The translations under genes and the position numbers were made by a program. The notes under the pieces are model-generated. The model was not told the origin of the DNA. It worked only from the letters and a program-made list of their open reading frames with translations, and searched no databases. This document shows positions 1 to 8,761 of a stretch of 53,680 nt of DNA, piece after piece (position 1 is the stretch's first letter; every line of letters starts with the position of its first letter). Origin of the DNA: Hamadaea sp. (GTDB taxonomy: Bacteria; Actinomycetota; Actinomycetes; Mycobacteriales; Micromonosporaceae); contig NZ_JABFVK010000112.1 of the NCBI RefSeq assembly GCF_013362815.1, positions 1 through 53,680 on the forward strand. The letters are read 5' to 3'.

Positions 1-60
1 ACGTATCGCCGCCATGATCACGTCGATGGCGTACCACCCGCGTAGTCAGCGCTCACGATC

Positions 61-125
61 CGCGGCGGTCCAGCGGGCGCGCGGCGGTCCGGCGGGCGCG
101 CGGCGGTCCAGCGGGCGCGCGGCGA
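61..125. repeat. 19-bp tandem repeat, 3.3 copies
   Basis: Three consecutive 19-bp units (CGCGGCGGTCCAGCGGGCG, one base changed in the middle copy) plus a partial fourth fill 61-125. They lie just past the degV stop. No gene is supported in 1-144; the open frame there consists of this repeat and the end of degV read on the wrong strand. Confidence 0.8.
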
Positions 126-144
126 TGCGGGCGGGAGTGGCGGC

Positions 145-984
145 TCAGCGGTGGACGATGACTCCGACGACGCCGGGCCCGACGTGTGCGCCGATCACGG
201 CGCTGACCTCGGTCGTGTAAAGCGCCCGGAGGCGACTGCCCAGCCGGTCGCGTACGGTCGCGGCGATCTGCTCGGCACGTTCCGGGGTGTCGAGGTGCTG
301 GACGGCGACGTCCACCTCGGACTGATCACCGGCCGCGGCGACGGCCAACTCCACCATCCGGTCCAGCGCCCGGGAAGTCGTGCGTACGCGATCTCGGGAG
401 ACGATCGAGCCGTCGACGACGTGCAGGATCGGCTTGACCGCAAACGCCGTGCCGACCAGGGCGGATGCCGCTCCGATCCGGCCGCCCCGACGCAGGTGTT
501 CGAGGGTGTCCACGACGAAGTAGGTCTCCGTCCGGGTCACCGCCGTCGCGGCCGCCTCGGCGACCGCAGCGAGATCGCCGCCGGAACCCGCCGCCTGGAA
601 CGCCGCGAGAACGGGGAATCCCAGGCCCATCGCGGTCGACCGGGAGTCCACGACGCGTACGCGGCCGGCGAACTCACGGGCGGCCAGTTCGGCGGATTCG
701 TGCGTACCGGAGAGGGCGGCCGACAGGTGCACGGAGACCACTCCGGACGCGCCGCCGTCCAGCAACGCCTGGTACGCCTCGGCGAACTCCGCCGGGGCCG
801 GCCGGGACGTCGTGACGGTGAGCTTGGGATTGCGCAGCGCGGCGGCGACCTCGGACGAGGAGACCTCGACGCCTTCGGCCCGGGCGACGCCGTCGATGAC
901 CACCGCCAGCGGAACGACCCGGATCCGGTCGGCGAACTCCGCGGGCAGGCCCGCCGTCGAGTCGGTGACCAGAGCGATCGTCAT
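145..984 (-). CDS. DegV family protein (fatty-acid-binding)
   Basis: 279 residues, the usual DegV length. The N-terminus IALVTDSTAGLP matches the DegV opening (hydrophobic strand then DSTAdLP). It is followed by VVPL and a conserved serine-containing TVTTSRPAP segment, and the second domain has the LRRGGRIG motif. Members such as bacterial FakB bind a fatty acid in a deep pocket and present it to the acyl kinase FakA. That role is known for the family and is only inferred here, because no FakA gene lies nearby. The protein is cytoplasmic with no signal peptide. The ATG start is the only one that keeps the conserved N-terminus. It reads in the same direction as the lipoprotein gene upstream, 34 bp away, so co-transcription is possible. 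Confidence 0.9.
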   Translation of the reverse strand: MTIALVTDSTAGLPAEFADRIRVVPLAVVIDGVARAEGVEVSSSEVAAALRNPKLTVTTSRPAPAEFAEAYQALLDGGASGVVSVHLSAALSGTHESAELAAREFAGRVRVVDSRSTAMGLGFPVLAAFQAAGSGGDLAAVAEAAATAVTRTETYFVVDTLEHLRRGGRIGAASALVGTAFAVKPILHVVDGSIVSRDRVRTTSRALDRMVELAVAAAGDQSEVDVAVQHLDTPERAEQIAATVRDRLGSRLRALYTTEVSAVIGAHVGPGVVGVIVHR

Positions 985-1018
985 GCAGCGAACGGTAGCC
1001 GATCAACCTGGGTGATGG

Positions 1019-1444
1019 TCAGAGACGTTCTGCCGACGCGACCTCGAACGGAGTTCCGATCTGGCAGATCGTCGCGATGTCGTCGCGAACCCGGCCGGTG
1101 ACGCGTACGCGCGCGCCCGGAGTCAGCACGTCGAGGTCGGCGGTGCCGATGAGCTGGTAAGTCTTGCCGTTGTCGGCGTTCAGCCCGAGGCAGCCGCCTT
1201 CCACCTCGGACTTGACGACGGTCCCGGTCAGCACTGTGCCCGCCTTCGGTGACGCGGGCGTCTTCGTCGAGGGCAACAGCCGGCTCGGGGTCGGCGACCC
1301 CGCCCCCGGAGTCGGGCTGCCACCTGAAGACGAGGAAGGAGACGCCGACGCAGACGGCGATGGGGAGGCGGACGGTTCTCCCGAGGAGCACCCGGCGAGG
1401 AACGCCACCGCCATCGCGCCGACCGCGAGATATCGAGCCACCAT
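1019..1444 (-). CDS. Small secreted lipoprotein, Ser/Pro-rich linker and small beta domain
   Basis: 141 residues from the ATG at 1444; a GTG at 1462 would add six residues ahead of an otherwise complete signal peptide, so the ATG is preferred. The N-terminus is a lipoprotein signal with lipobox LAGC (Cys19), then a roughly 40-residue Ser/Pro/Gly linker. A compact domain follows (about residues 68-141) with GTVLTGTVVKS, GGCLGL and GKTYQLIG. It resembles the short OB-like or DUF5818-like domains of actinobacterial lipoproteins, but that match is tentative. Function is unknown. It is probably anchored on the outer face of the membrane. It lies upstream of degV on the same strand and downstream of the GDH gene, from which a large palindrome separates it. 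Confidence 0.75.
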   Translation of the reverse strand: MVARYLAVGAMAVAFLAGCSSGEPSASPSPSASASPSSSSGGSPTPGAGSPTPSRLLPSTKTPASPKAGTVLTGTVVKSEVEGGCLGLNADNGKTYQLIGTADLDVLTPGARVRVTGRVRDDIATICQIGTPFEVASAERL

Positions 1445-1472
1445 TCGCTCAGGGTAGCCCACCCCACCCCGT

Positions 1473-1539
1473 CGCGTTGATCATGAACCTATGGTCCGGT
1501 TCTGGGCCCGAAGGGAACCCTAGGTTCATGATCAACGCG
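1473..1539. terminator. Large intergenic palindrome downstream of the GDH gene
   Basis: Perfect 18-bp arms, CGCGTTGATCATGAACCT at 1473-1490 and its complement at 1522-1539, enclose a 31-base centre. It starts 38 bp past the GDH stop and precedes the lipoprotein gene. The position fits a terminator. There is no U-tract. It belongs to the set of GATC-containing intergenic palindromes seen throughout this window. Confidence 0.65.
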
Positions 1540-1576
1540 AGTGGGCGACCGCGGCCGAAAGCGTTGGAGGAAGGGG

Positions 1577-4500
1577 TCAGCGCATGACGAGCGTGCGGAT
1601 CTGCCGCAGGAGCACCGACAACGCGGCGAGGTCGGCCCGCGAGCTGTCGAACTCCCCGATCGCGTTGAACGCCCGGGTGATGGACGCCTCGTTGACCTGC
1701 TCCCACTGGTTGACTCGCTCCTCCGGGGTGAGGTCGGACGCGTCCGGGGACGCGGCGAGCACCTCGGAGGTGAGGGCGGCGAGGGCGGCGTACAGGTCGT
1801 AGCGCAGCGCCATCCGGGCCAGCGTCTGCCACCGGTCCTCGCGGGGCAGCAGGGAGATCTTCGTCAGCAGGTCGTCCGCGCGGAACCGCTCGGACAAGAC
1901 GAAGTAGACCCCGGCCACCTCGTCGAGGTCGCGGCCGGTCAGATGGGCGACCTCGACCACGTCCAGCAGGCCGAAGCTGTGCAGGATCTGGGTGCCCCAC
2001 TCGGCCAGCTCGGTCGGGACCTCCAGCTCCACCAGCTTCTGCGAGTGCTTGGCCAGGGCGTCCCGCTCGACCCCCAGGAACAGGCGCTTGAGCCGGGGCA
2101 GCAGCGCTGCGACGCCGGGCTGGAGTCGCGCGATCTCGGCCGGGACGTCCAGCTGACGACGCGACTGGACGAGCCAGCGCACCGCCCGGTCGAGCAGCCG
2201 CCGCGCCTGGAGGTAGATGATCGTCTGCGCATCGGTCGGGATGCGGTTGTCCTGCTCTTCGACCGCCGCCCACAACCGGGGCAGGTCGAAGACGTCCCGG
2301 ACGATCACGTACGCCCGCAGCACGTCCGCCGCGTGGGCGCCGCTCTCCTCCATGGCGCGGAAGACGAACGAGATCCCGCCGCGGTTGACCACCTCGTTGA
2401 CGATCGCCGTGGTGACGATCTCCCGCCGCAGTGGGTGTTGCGCCATCGCGTCGGTGCACCGGTCTCGCAGTGGCGTCGGGAAGTAGTCCGACAGCAGCTG
2501 GTGAGTCCACTCCTCGTCGGGCAGATCGGAGTGGAGGATGTCCTCCTCCAACCCGATCTTCACGTACGCCATGAGCACCGCGAACTCCGGCGTGGCCAAC
2601 CCCTGACCGGCCGTGAAGCGGGTGGCGAGCTCGTCGTCGGTCGGCAGCCCCTCCAACGCCCGGTCGAGCCGGCCGGACTGCTCCAGCGTGGTGATCAGCC
2701 GCCGGTGCACGGGCAGCAGTGAATGCGCCTGCGAACGAGCCGTCCCCAGGGCGGTCGCCTGCTGATAGTTGTCGCGCAGGACCAGCTCGCCGACCTCGTC
2801 GGTCATCTCGGCGAGCAGCAGGTTGCGGTCTTCCAGGCTCAGCTCCGGCTGGGCCGACAGCAGGATCTTGATGTTGACCTCGTGGTCGGAGCAGTCCACG
2901 CCGGCCGAGTTGTCGATGAAGTCGGTGTAGACGTGCCCGCCGGTCTGGGCGAACTCGATCCGCCCGCGCTGCGTACAGCCGAGGTTGCCGCCCTCGCCGA
3001 CCACCGTCGCGCGCAGATGAGCGCCGTTGACCCGGATCGAATCGTTCGCCTTGTCGCCTACCTCCGCATGCGACTCGGTGGTCGCCTTGACGTAGGTGCC
3101 GATGCCGCCGTTCCAGAACAGCTCGACCGGGGCGAGCAGGATCGCCTTCATCAGTTCGGTCGGGCTCATCGAGGTCGCCGTGTCGGGCAGGCCCAGGACC
3201 GCCCGCATCTGCGGGGACACCTCGATCGACTTCGCCGTACGCGGGAAGATGCCGCCACCGGCGGAGATGAGCGACGCGTCGTAGTCCGCCCAGGACGATC
3301 GAGGCAGGTCGAACAGCCGCTTCCGCTCGGCCCACGAGCTGGCCGAGTCGGGATCGGGGTCGACGAAGATGTGCCGGTGGTCGAACGCGCCGACCAGCCG
3401 GATGTGCTGCGACAGCAGCATTCCGTTGCCGAACACGTCGCCGGACATGTCCCCGACGCCGACGACGGTGAAATCCTCGTTCTGGATGTCCTTGCCCAAG
3501 TCCCTGAAGTGGCGCTTCACCGACTCCCACGCGCCGCGGGCGGTGATGCCCATCTTCTTGTGGTCGTATCCGGCCGAACCGCCGGAGGCGAAGGCGTCGC
3601 CGAGCCAGAATCCGTAGCTCAGCGAGATCTCGTTGGCGATGTCGGAGAACGTGGCCGTTCCCTTGTCCGCCGCGACCACGAGGTACGTGTCGTCGCCGTC
3701 GTGGCGTACGACGTCGATCGGGGGCACGACCTTGCCGGCGTCGAGATTGTCCGTGACGTCCAGCAGCGCCGAGATGAACAACCGATAGCAGGCCACGCCT
3801 TCGGCCATGAAGGCATCGCGGTCGGTCGCCGCCGGGGCCTGCTTCAACACGAAGCCGCCCTTCGCGCCGACCGGCACGATGACGGCGTTCTTCACCATCT
3901 GCGCCTTGACCAGGCCGAGGATCTCGGTGCGGAAGTCGTCGCGCCGGTCGGACCAGCGCAGACCGCCCCGGGCGACGGCACCGAACCGCAGGTGCACGCC
4001 CTCGAACCGCGGCGAGTACACGAAGATCTCGTATTTCGGGCGGGGTGCGGGCAGCTCGGGGATCGCGCGCGGGTCGAGCTTGAAGGCCACGTAGGACTTC
4101 GGGCGGCTGTCGGCGCCTTTCTGGAAGAACGACGTCCGCAGAGTGGCCTGGATCAGCGTCAGGTAGTGCCGCAGAATCCGGTCCTGGTCCAGGCTCGTGA
4201 CCGCGTCCAGCTGCCGGTTGATCGAGGCGATCAGCTCCTTGCCCTGAGTCGACCGGTCCTCGTCGGACAGCTTCAGCTGCGGGTCGCAGCGCGTCTCGAA
4301 CAACGCGACCAGCGCGGCCGCCAATTGCGGGTACGCGATGAAGGTCTGCTCCATCGACTCCTGCGTGTAGACCGTCCCGGTCTGCCGCAGATACTTCGCG
4401 TACGCACGCAGCACGACGACCTGCCGCCAGGTGAGCCCGGCTCGCAGCACGAGTTCGTTGAACCCGTCGATCTCGGCCTCACCCCGCCAGGCGGCGGCGA

Positions 4501-6451
4501 AGGCGTTCTCGACGTGGGCGCGTACCTCGGCCATCTCCCGGGAGTTCTCGGGCAGCTGCAGGCCGAAGTCGTAGACGAAGACCCGGCCGTCTTCGCGGTG
4601 GATCTCGTAGGGCCGCTCGTCGGTCACGCTGACGCCGAGCGAGTGCAGCACCGGCAGGACCGCCGAAAGCACCATCGGCTCGCCGAATCGGAAGATCTTG
4701 AACCGGACGTCCCGGTCGTCCTTGCGACGGCGGAACAGGTGCAGCTCGAGCTGACCGGGTTCTTCCAGCAACTCCAGCTTGGCGAGGTCCTGCATCGCCT
4801 CGTACGCGTTGTACCCGTCCTTGTACGTCTCGGGCAGCGCGTCGGCGTACCGGCCGAACAGGAACTTGGCCTGCTCGTCGCCGAGTTTGCGGGCGAGGAC
4901 GAGCTTGAAGTCGTCGTCCCAGGCCCGGGTGGCCTCGGCGAGCTTCTCCGCTAGCGCGTCGGCGTCGATCGCCCCGGGCGGAGCCGTCGGATCGACCCGG
5001 ACGATGAAATGCACTCGGGCCAGCGGACCTTCGGTGACCTTGGTGGTGTAGTCGAGCCCGACGCCGTGCAGCTCCTGCAGCAGGATCTCCTGCATGGCGA
5101 GCCGGTGCTGGGTGGTGAACCGGTCGCGCGGCAGGTAGACCAGGCACGAGATGAACCGGCCGTACGCGTCGCGCCGCAGGAACGCGCGCAACTGCCGCCG
5201 CCCCGCCATCCGCAGTACGCCCACCGACGCCTGGTAGAGGTCCTCGGTGCTGATCTGGAACAGCTCGTCGCGTGGATAGCTCTCCAGGATCTCCAGCAGA
5301 TCCTTGCCGGAGTGGCTGCGCGGGCTGAGCCCGGACCGGTCGAGCACCTCGGCGACCTTGCGGCGGACCACCGGCAGATCCCGGACACTGCCCCGGTACG
5401 CGGCCGAGCTGAACAGTCCGAGGAACCGGATCTCGCCGTCGACCTGGCCGGCGGCGTCGAACGTCTTGAAGCCGATGTAGTCCAAGTACGCCGAGCGGTG
5501 GACCGTCGCCCGGGAGTTCGCCTTGGTGATGATGAGCAGCCGCTTCTCCAGCGCCTTGCGGTACGCCTCCGGCGTCATCGAGGCGAGCTCGCGCGGGTGC
5601 GCCTGATCGTTGCGCAGTATGCCCAGCCCCGTGCCCGGGACAGCGGTCAGCAGATGCCCCTCGACCAGCTTGTACTCACGGAACCCGAGGAACGTGAAGT
5701 GATTGTCGGCCAGCCAGCGCAGCAGCTCGACCGAGTCGGTGATGTCCTTGTCCGGCACCGGCAACTCGGCGGTGGACAGATCGTCGGCCAAGGCCAGGGC
5801 ACGGGCGCGCATCTTGGGCCAGTCCTCGACGGCTTCCCGCACGTCGGTCAGCACCCGGCGCAGCTCCTCGCCGACCTGCTCGGTCTCGACCGCGTCCCGG
5901 ATCGGGTCGGTCTCGATCCGCATCCAGCTCTCGATCTGGTCGCCGGCGATCGCGTCGTCGGGCTCGACGTCGGCACAGACCTCCACCAGCTCGCCCAGCT
6001 GCTCTCGGCGTACCACTAGAAGTGGATGGACCAGCATGTGCACGTCGAGATTGCGGGCCGACAAGGCCGCGGTGATGGAGTCCACGAGGAAGGGCATGTC
6101 GTCGGTGACGATCTCGATGGCCGTGTGATGGCCGTCGGGAGTGAGCGCGATGCGCAGCTTGAGCTCCCCGGCGACGCGGCTGGCCGCCAGCTCGCGGTGC
6201 GCGCGCACCGCGGCGAGCATCGCGCTGGGAGTCTGGCCCACGAGCTCCTCGTCCGGGGCGAACCGCCAATAGCGGCCCACCAGCTGGGCGGTGTCGAGAT
6301 CCTCGCCGGCCAGCGCGACCGCGGTGGCCACGAGGCGTTCGGCGTTGGGCAGATCGTCGTCGAGATCAGCGGAGTCGTCCGCGACCTCTTCCATGGATTC
6401 GGCGTCGAGGTCGACGCTTTCGCCGCTCAGCAGGCCACCTTCTGGTGACAT
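1577..6451 (-). CDS. NAD-dependent glutamate dehydrogenase, large (GDH-180) type
   Basis: 1624 residues, the expected size for the large bacterial NAD-GDH family (Bac_GDH). It deaminates glutamate to 2-oxoglutarate and ammonium with NAD, a catabolic enzyme of the cytoplasm. Order: a long N-terminal region with ACT-like segments, then the catalytic core with RGGLRWSDR, KNAVIVPVGAKGGF (Lys at about residue 864) and VGVGDMSGDVFGNGML for dinucleotide binding, then a long helical C-terminal region. The ATG at 6451 was chosen because GGGGAG lies 8 bases upstream. The frame stays open for 22 more codons upstream, and that stretch is of low coding quality. It stands alone on its strand, diverging from the PBP gene. 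A palindrome follows the stop. Confidence 0.95.
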   Translation of the reverse strand: MSPEGGLLSGESVDLDAESMEEVADDSADLDDDLPNAERLVATAVALAGEDLDTAQLVGRYWRFAPDEELVGQTPSAMLAAVRAHRELAASRVAGELKLRIALTPDGHHTAIEIVTDDMPFLVDSITAALSARNLDVHMLVHPLLVVRREQLGELVEVCADVEPDDAIAGDQIESWMRIETDPIRDAVETEQVGEELRRVLTDVREAVEDWPKMRARALALADDLSTAELPVPDKDITDSVELLRWLADNHFTFLGFREYKLVEGHLLTAVPGTGLGILRNDQAHPRELASMTPEAYRKALEKRLLIITKANSRATVHRSAYLDYIGFKTFDAAGQVDGEIRFLGLFSSAAYRGSVRDLPVVRRKVAEVLDRSGLSPRSHSGKDLLEILESYPRDELFQISTEDLYQASVGVLRMAGRRQLRAFLRRDAYGRFISCLVYLPRDRFTTQHRLAMQEILLQELHGVGLDYTTKVTEGPLARVHFIVRVDPTAPPGAIDADALAEKLAEATRAWDDDFKLVLARKLGDEQAKFLFGRYADALPETYKDGYNAYEAMQDLAKLELLEEPGQLELHLFRRRKDDRDVRFKIFRFGEPMVLSAVLPVLHSLGVSVTDERPYEIHREDGRVFVYDFGLQLPENSREMAEVRAHVENAFAAAWRGEAEIDGFNELVLRAGLTWRQVVVLRAYAKYLRQTGTVYTQESMEQTFIAYPQLAAALVALFETRCDPQLKLSDEDRSTQGKELIASINRQLDAVTSLDQDRILRHYLTLIQATLRTSFFQKGADSRPKSYVAFKLDPRAIPELPAPRPKYEIFVYSPRFEGVHLRFGAVARGGLRWSDRRDDFRTEILGLVKAQMVKNAVIVPVGAKGGFVLKQAPAATDRDAFMAEGVACYRLFISALLDVTDNLDAGKVVPPIDVVRHDGDDTYLVVAADKGTATFSDIANEISLSYGFWLGDAFASGGSAGYDHKKMGITARGAWESVKRHFRDLGKDIQNEDFTVVGVGDMSGDVFGNGMLLSQHIRLVGAFDHRHIFVDPDPDSASSWAERKRLFDLPRSSWADYDASLISAGGGIFPRTAKSIEVSPQMRAVLGLPDTATSMSPTELMKAILLAPVELFWNGGIGTYVKATTESHAEVGDKANDSIRVNGAHLRATVVGEGGNLGCTQRGRIEFAQTGGHVYTDFIDNSAGVDCSDHEVNIKILLSAQPELSLEDRNLLLAEMTDEVGELVLRDNYQQATALGTARSQAHSLLPVHRRLITTLEQSGRLDRALEGLPTDDELATRFTAGQGLATPEFAVLMAYVKIGLEEDILHSDLPDEEWTHQLLSDYFPTPLRDRCTDAMAQHPLRREIVTTAIVNEVVNRGGISFVFRAMEESGAHAADVLRAYVIVRDVFDLPRLWAAVEEQDNRIPTDAQTIIYLQARRLLDRAVRWLVQSRRQLDVPAEIARLQPGVAALLPRLKRLFLGVERDALAKHSQKLVELEVPTELAEWGTQILHSFGLLDVVEVAHLTGRDLDEVAGVYFVLSERFRADDLLTKISLLPREDRWQTLARMALRYDLYAALAALTSEVLAASPDASDLTPEERVNQWEQVNEASITRAFNAIGEFDSSRADLAALSVLLRQIRTLVMR

Positions 6452-6615
6452 CACAACCGCTCCCCTCACCCACCACGCTGTGGGCTCGTCTGTCCCTTCC
6501 ACCCTAGCCGGGACCACTCAATCAACCGCCTACGGGCCGTGCCGGATCGCACAACGCGGGCGACACCCGCACACCGGGGATACGCGGCTGCGCTAGTTGG
6601 CGGTCTTCGCGCAGA

Positions 6616-8550
6616 ATGGTCGTCATGTCAGCCCCCTCGCGCCGCCTGCTCGCCGTCACGCTCGCCGCGGTCCTCGCGGCCACCACGCTCGCCGCTTGCA
6701 CGAAGGAACCCGAGCCGGGCTCGGCGCTGGACGCGTTCGCCGCCGGCTGGCCGGGCTCTTGGGGCGACAAGGTCACGTTCGTCGATCCGGATAACAAGAC
6801 CGTTTCGGGCACAGACGTCGCCACTCAACTCAAGGCGTACGCCGGGACGCTGACCCCGCCCACGGTGAAGTCCGAGGGCAAACCCGCGACCACCAAGGAT
6901 TCTGCGACCGGGAAACTGCACCTCAACTGGACGCTGCCGGACGGCGCTCACTGGGAGTACTCCACGGAAGTGAAGCTCACCAAGGGCAAGGTCAACGGCG
7001 AGGACGCCTGGAACGTGGTGTGGCAGCCACAGATCGTGCACCCGGATCTCCAGCCGGGGGCATCGCTGGCGACCAAGCAGATCAAGGCCCAGCGCGGCGG
7101 CATCGTCGACGAGAAGGGCGAGGCGATGATCTCGTCCCGGCCGGTGGTCGTGGTCGGCGTCGAACCGCGGAAGATCACCAACCTGCCCGCGCTGACCGCC
7201 CTGCTCGACGCCGCGTTCAAGTCGATCAAGGTGGCGGTGGACCTCGGCGACCTGGCCGAGCGCGTCAAAGCCGCCAAGCCGGACTCTTTCGTCGAACTCG
7301 TGACGTTGCGGCGGGAGGCGTACGACCAGATCCGGAACGACATCCGCAACCTGGACGGCACGGTGTTCCGGGAAGAGACCCGTGAACTCGCCCCGACCCG
7401 AGTCTTCGGACGGGCTCTGCTCGGCTCGGTCGGCGAGGTGACCAAGGAGATCATGGACGCCAACCCGGGCAAGTACCAGGTGGGCGACCAAGTCGGGTTG
7501 TTCGGGCTGGAGAAGAAGTACGACGAGCGGCTGCGCGGAACCGACGGCTTCCAGGTCGTCATCACTAGCAAGACGTCCACCGGGACGACCCGGGAACAGC
7601 AGGTCTACGACACCGACGCGGTCAACGGCCAGCCGTTGAAGGTCACGCTGGACACCAAGGCGCAGAACGCCGCCGACGCCGCCCTCGCCACCAAGACCGA
7701 TCGGCGTACGGCGATCGTCGCGATCCGGATCAGTGACGGGCACGTCGTGGCGGTCGCCAACGGACCCGACGGCGGTGGCGACAACCTGGCGTTCCTCGCC
7801 CAGGTCCCACCGGGCTCCACGTTCAAGGTCGTCACGGCGTACGGGGTCCTCGACAACGGTTCGGTCACCTCGAACACCGTGGTCAACTGCCCCAAGACGT
7901 TCACGGTCGACGGGCGCGTCTTCAAGAACGCGCACGACTTCGAGCTCGGCGCGGTCCCGTTCCACACCGACATCGCGAAGTCCTGCAACACCGCGTTCGC
8001 GTCGCTCGCCCCGAAGCTCGGCCCGGACGGGCTGGCCGCCGCCGGCACCGCGCTCGGCCTCGGCACCAAGTGGGACATGGGCGTCGACTGCTTCACCGGG
8101 GCGGTGTCCTCGGGTGGTTCGGCCGCAGAGCGCGCTGCGGCCGCGTTCGGTCAGGGCACGACGATCGTCTCCCCACTCGCCATGGCGGGCGCGATCGCAG
8201 CCGTCGCCCGGGGCAAGTGGAAGCAGCCGATCCTCCTGCTCGACCCGGCTCCGGCGGCGGTCGCCGAGGACGGCCCCACCCTGAAGACCAGTACGCTCAA
8301 CCAACTGCGCCCGGCCCTGCGTGAGGTCGTCACCAGCGGCACCGGAAAGGCGCTGGCGGATGTGCCCGGCGGCCCAGTCAGCGGCAAGACTGGGACGGCG
8401 GAGTTCGACGCGAACCCGGCCCACACGCACGCCTGGTTCGTCGGCTGGCAGGGCGACATCGCCTTCGCCGTGTTCGTCGAGAACGGCGGCGACTCGACCG
8501 CTTCCGCTGTTCCGCTCGCGGAGGCCTTCCTGCGCGCCTTCAACAAGTAG
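6616..8550 (+). CDS. Lipoprotein penicillin-binding protein (MecA_N-like region + transpeptidase)
   Basis: 644 residues (an in-frame ATG at 6625 is an equally good start). A lipoprotein-like signal ends LAAC (Cys28). An NTF2-like MecA_N region (about 36-145) is followed by a PBP dimerisation region (about 150-300) and a transpeptidase domain (about 340-640). The active-site motifs are complete: STFK (Ser401), SCN (456-458) and KTGTAE (591-596). This is the class B PBP architecture of PBP2a/PBP3-like enzymes, which cross-link peptidoglycan outside the membrane and, in some lineages, have low beta-lactam affinity. Anchoring by lipid rather than by an N-terminal helix is an inference from the LAAC motif. 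The gene is monocistronic and divergent from GDH; a palindrome follows 15 bp after the stop. Confidence 0.92.
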   Translation: MVVMSAPSRRLLAVTLAAVLAATTLAACTKEPEPGSALDAFAAGWPGSWGDKVTFVDPDNKTVSGTDVATQLKAYAGTLTPPTVKSEGKPATTKDSATGKLHLNWTLPDGAHWEYSTEVKLTKGKVNGEDAWNVVWQPQIVHPDLQPGASLATKQIKAQRGGIVDEKGEAMISSRPVVVVGVEPRKITNLPALTALLDAAFKSIKVAVDLGDLAERVKAAKPDSFVELVTLRREAYDQIRNDIRNLDGTVFREETRELAPTRVFGRALLGSVGEVTKEIMDANPGKYQVGDQVGLFGLEKKYDERLRGTDGFQVVITSKTSTGTTREQQVYDTDAVNGQPLKVTLDTKAQNAADAALATKTDRRTAIVAIRISDGHVVAVANGPDGGGDNLAFLAQVPPGSTFKVVTAYGVLDNGSVTSNTVVNCPKTFTVDGRVFKNAHDFELGAVPFHTDIAKSCNTAFASLAPKLGPDGLAAAGTALGLGTKWDMGVDCFTGAVSSGGSAAERAAAAFGQGTTIVSPLAMAGAIAAVARGKWKQPILLLDPAPAAVAEDGPTLKTSTLNQLRPALREVVTSGTGKALADVPGGPVSGKTGTAEFDANPAHTHAWFVGWQGDIAFAVFVENGGDSTASAVPLAEAFLRAFNK

Positions 8551-8564
8551 CCCGCTCATTTCGA

Positions 8565-8628
8565 GCGCTGGATCACGGATCTGGGTCGTATCCCGCCCAA
8601 GATTCGACCAAGAACCCTGATCCAGCGC
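8565..8628. terminator. Intergenic palindrome, family A, after PBP gene
   Basis: Outer arms GCGCTGGATCA at 8565-8575 and TGATCCAGCGC at 8618-8628 with imperfect inner pairing (GGGTCGTAT against GATTCGACC). It begins 15 bp after the PBP stop and is one of five copies of the same element in the window. Terminator role is inferred from position. Confidence 0.65.
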
Positions 8629-8695
8629 GAAAGCGCAGCGCCAAGCCAAACCGCAGCGCGAAAGCGCAGCGCCAAGCCAAAGCGCAGCGCTAAGG
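8629..8695. repeat. Short GCGCAGCG(CCAA) repeat tail beside the palindrome
   Basis: Directly after the palindrome comes a run of degenerate units of the form AAAGCGCAGCG and CCAAGCC, repeated about three times. Similar tails follow the palindromes at 18249 and 44820. It contains no gene. Confidence 0.7.
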
Positions 8696-8761
8696 GAAGT
8701 TCTCAGGTGGCGCACAGGCCGGTCCGACCAGCCGCCCACGGAGAAAGCCCAGCCTGGGTGC

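Noticed and set aside
14-220. 68-codon frame at the left edge
   Set aside because: It consists of a 19-bp tandem repeat and antisense degV sequence.
2723-4954. 743-codon plus-strand frame and the 693-codon minus frame at 1449-3530 within the GDH region
   Set aside because: Both overlap the GDH coding frame, which carries all conserved motifs; the composition is that of a shadow frame.
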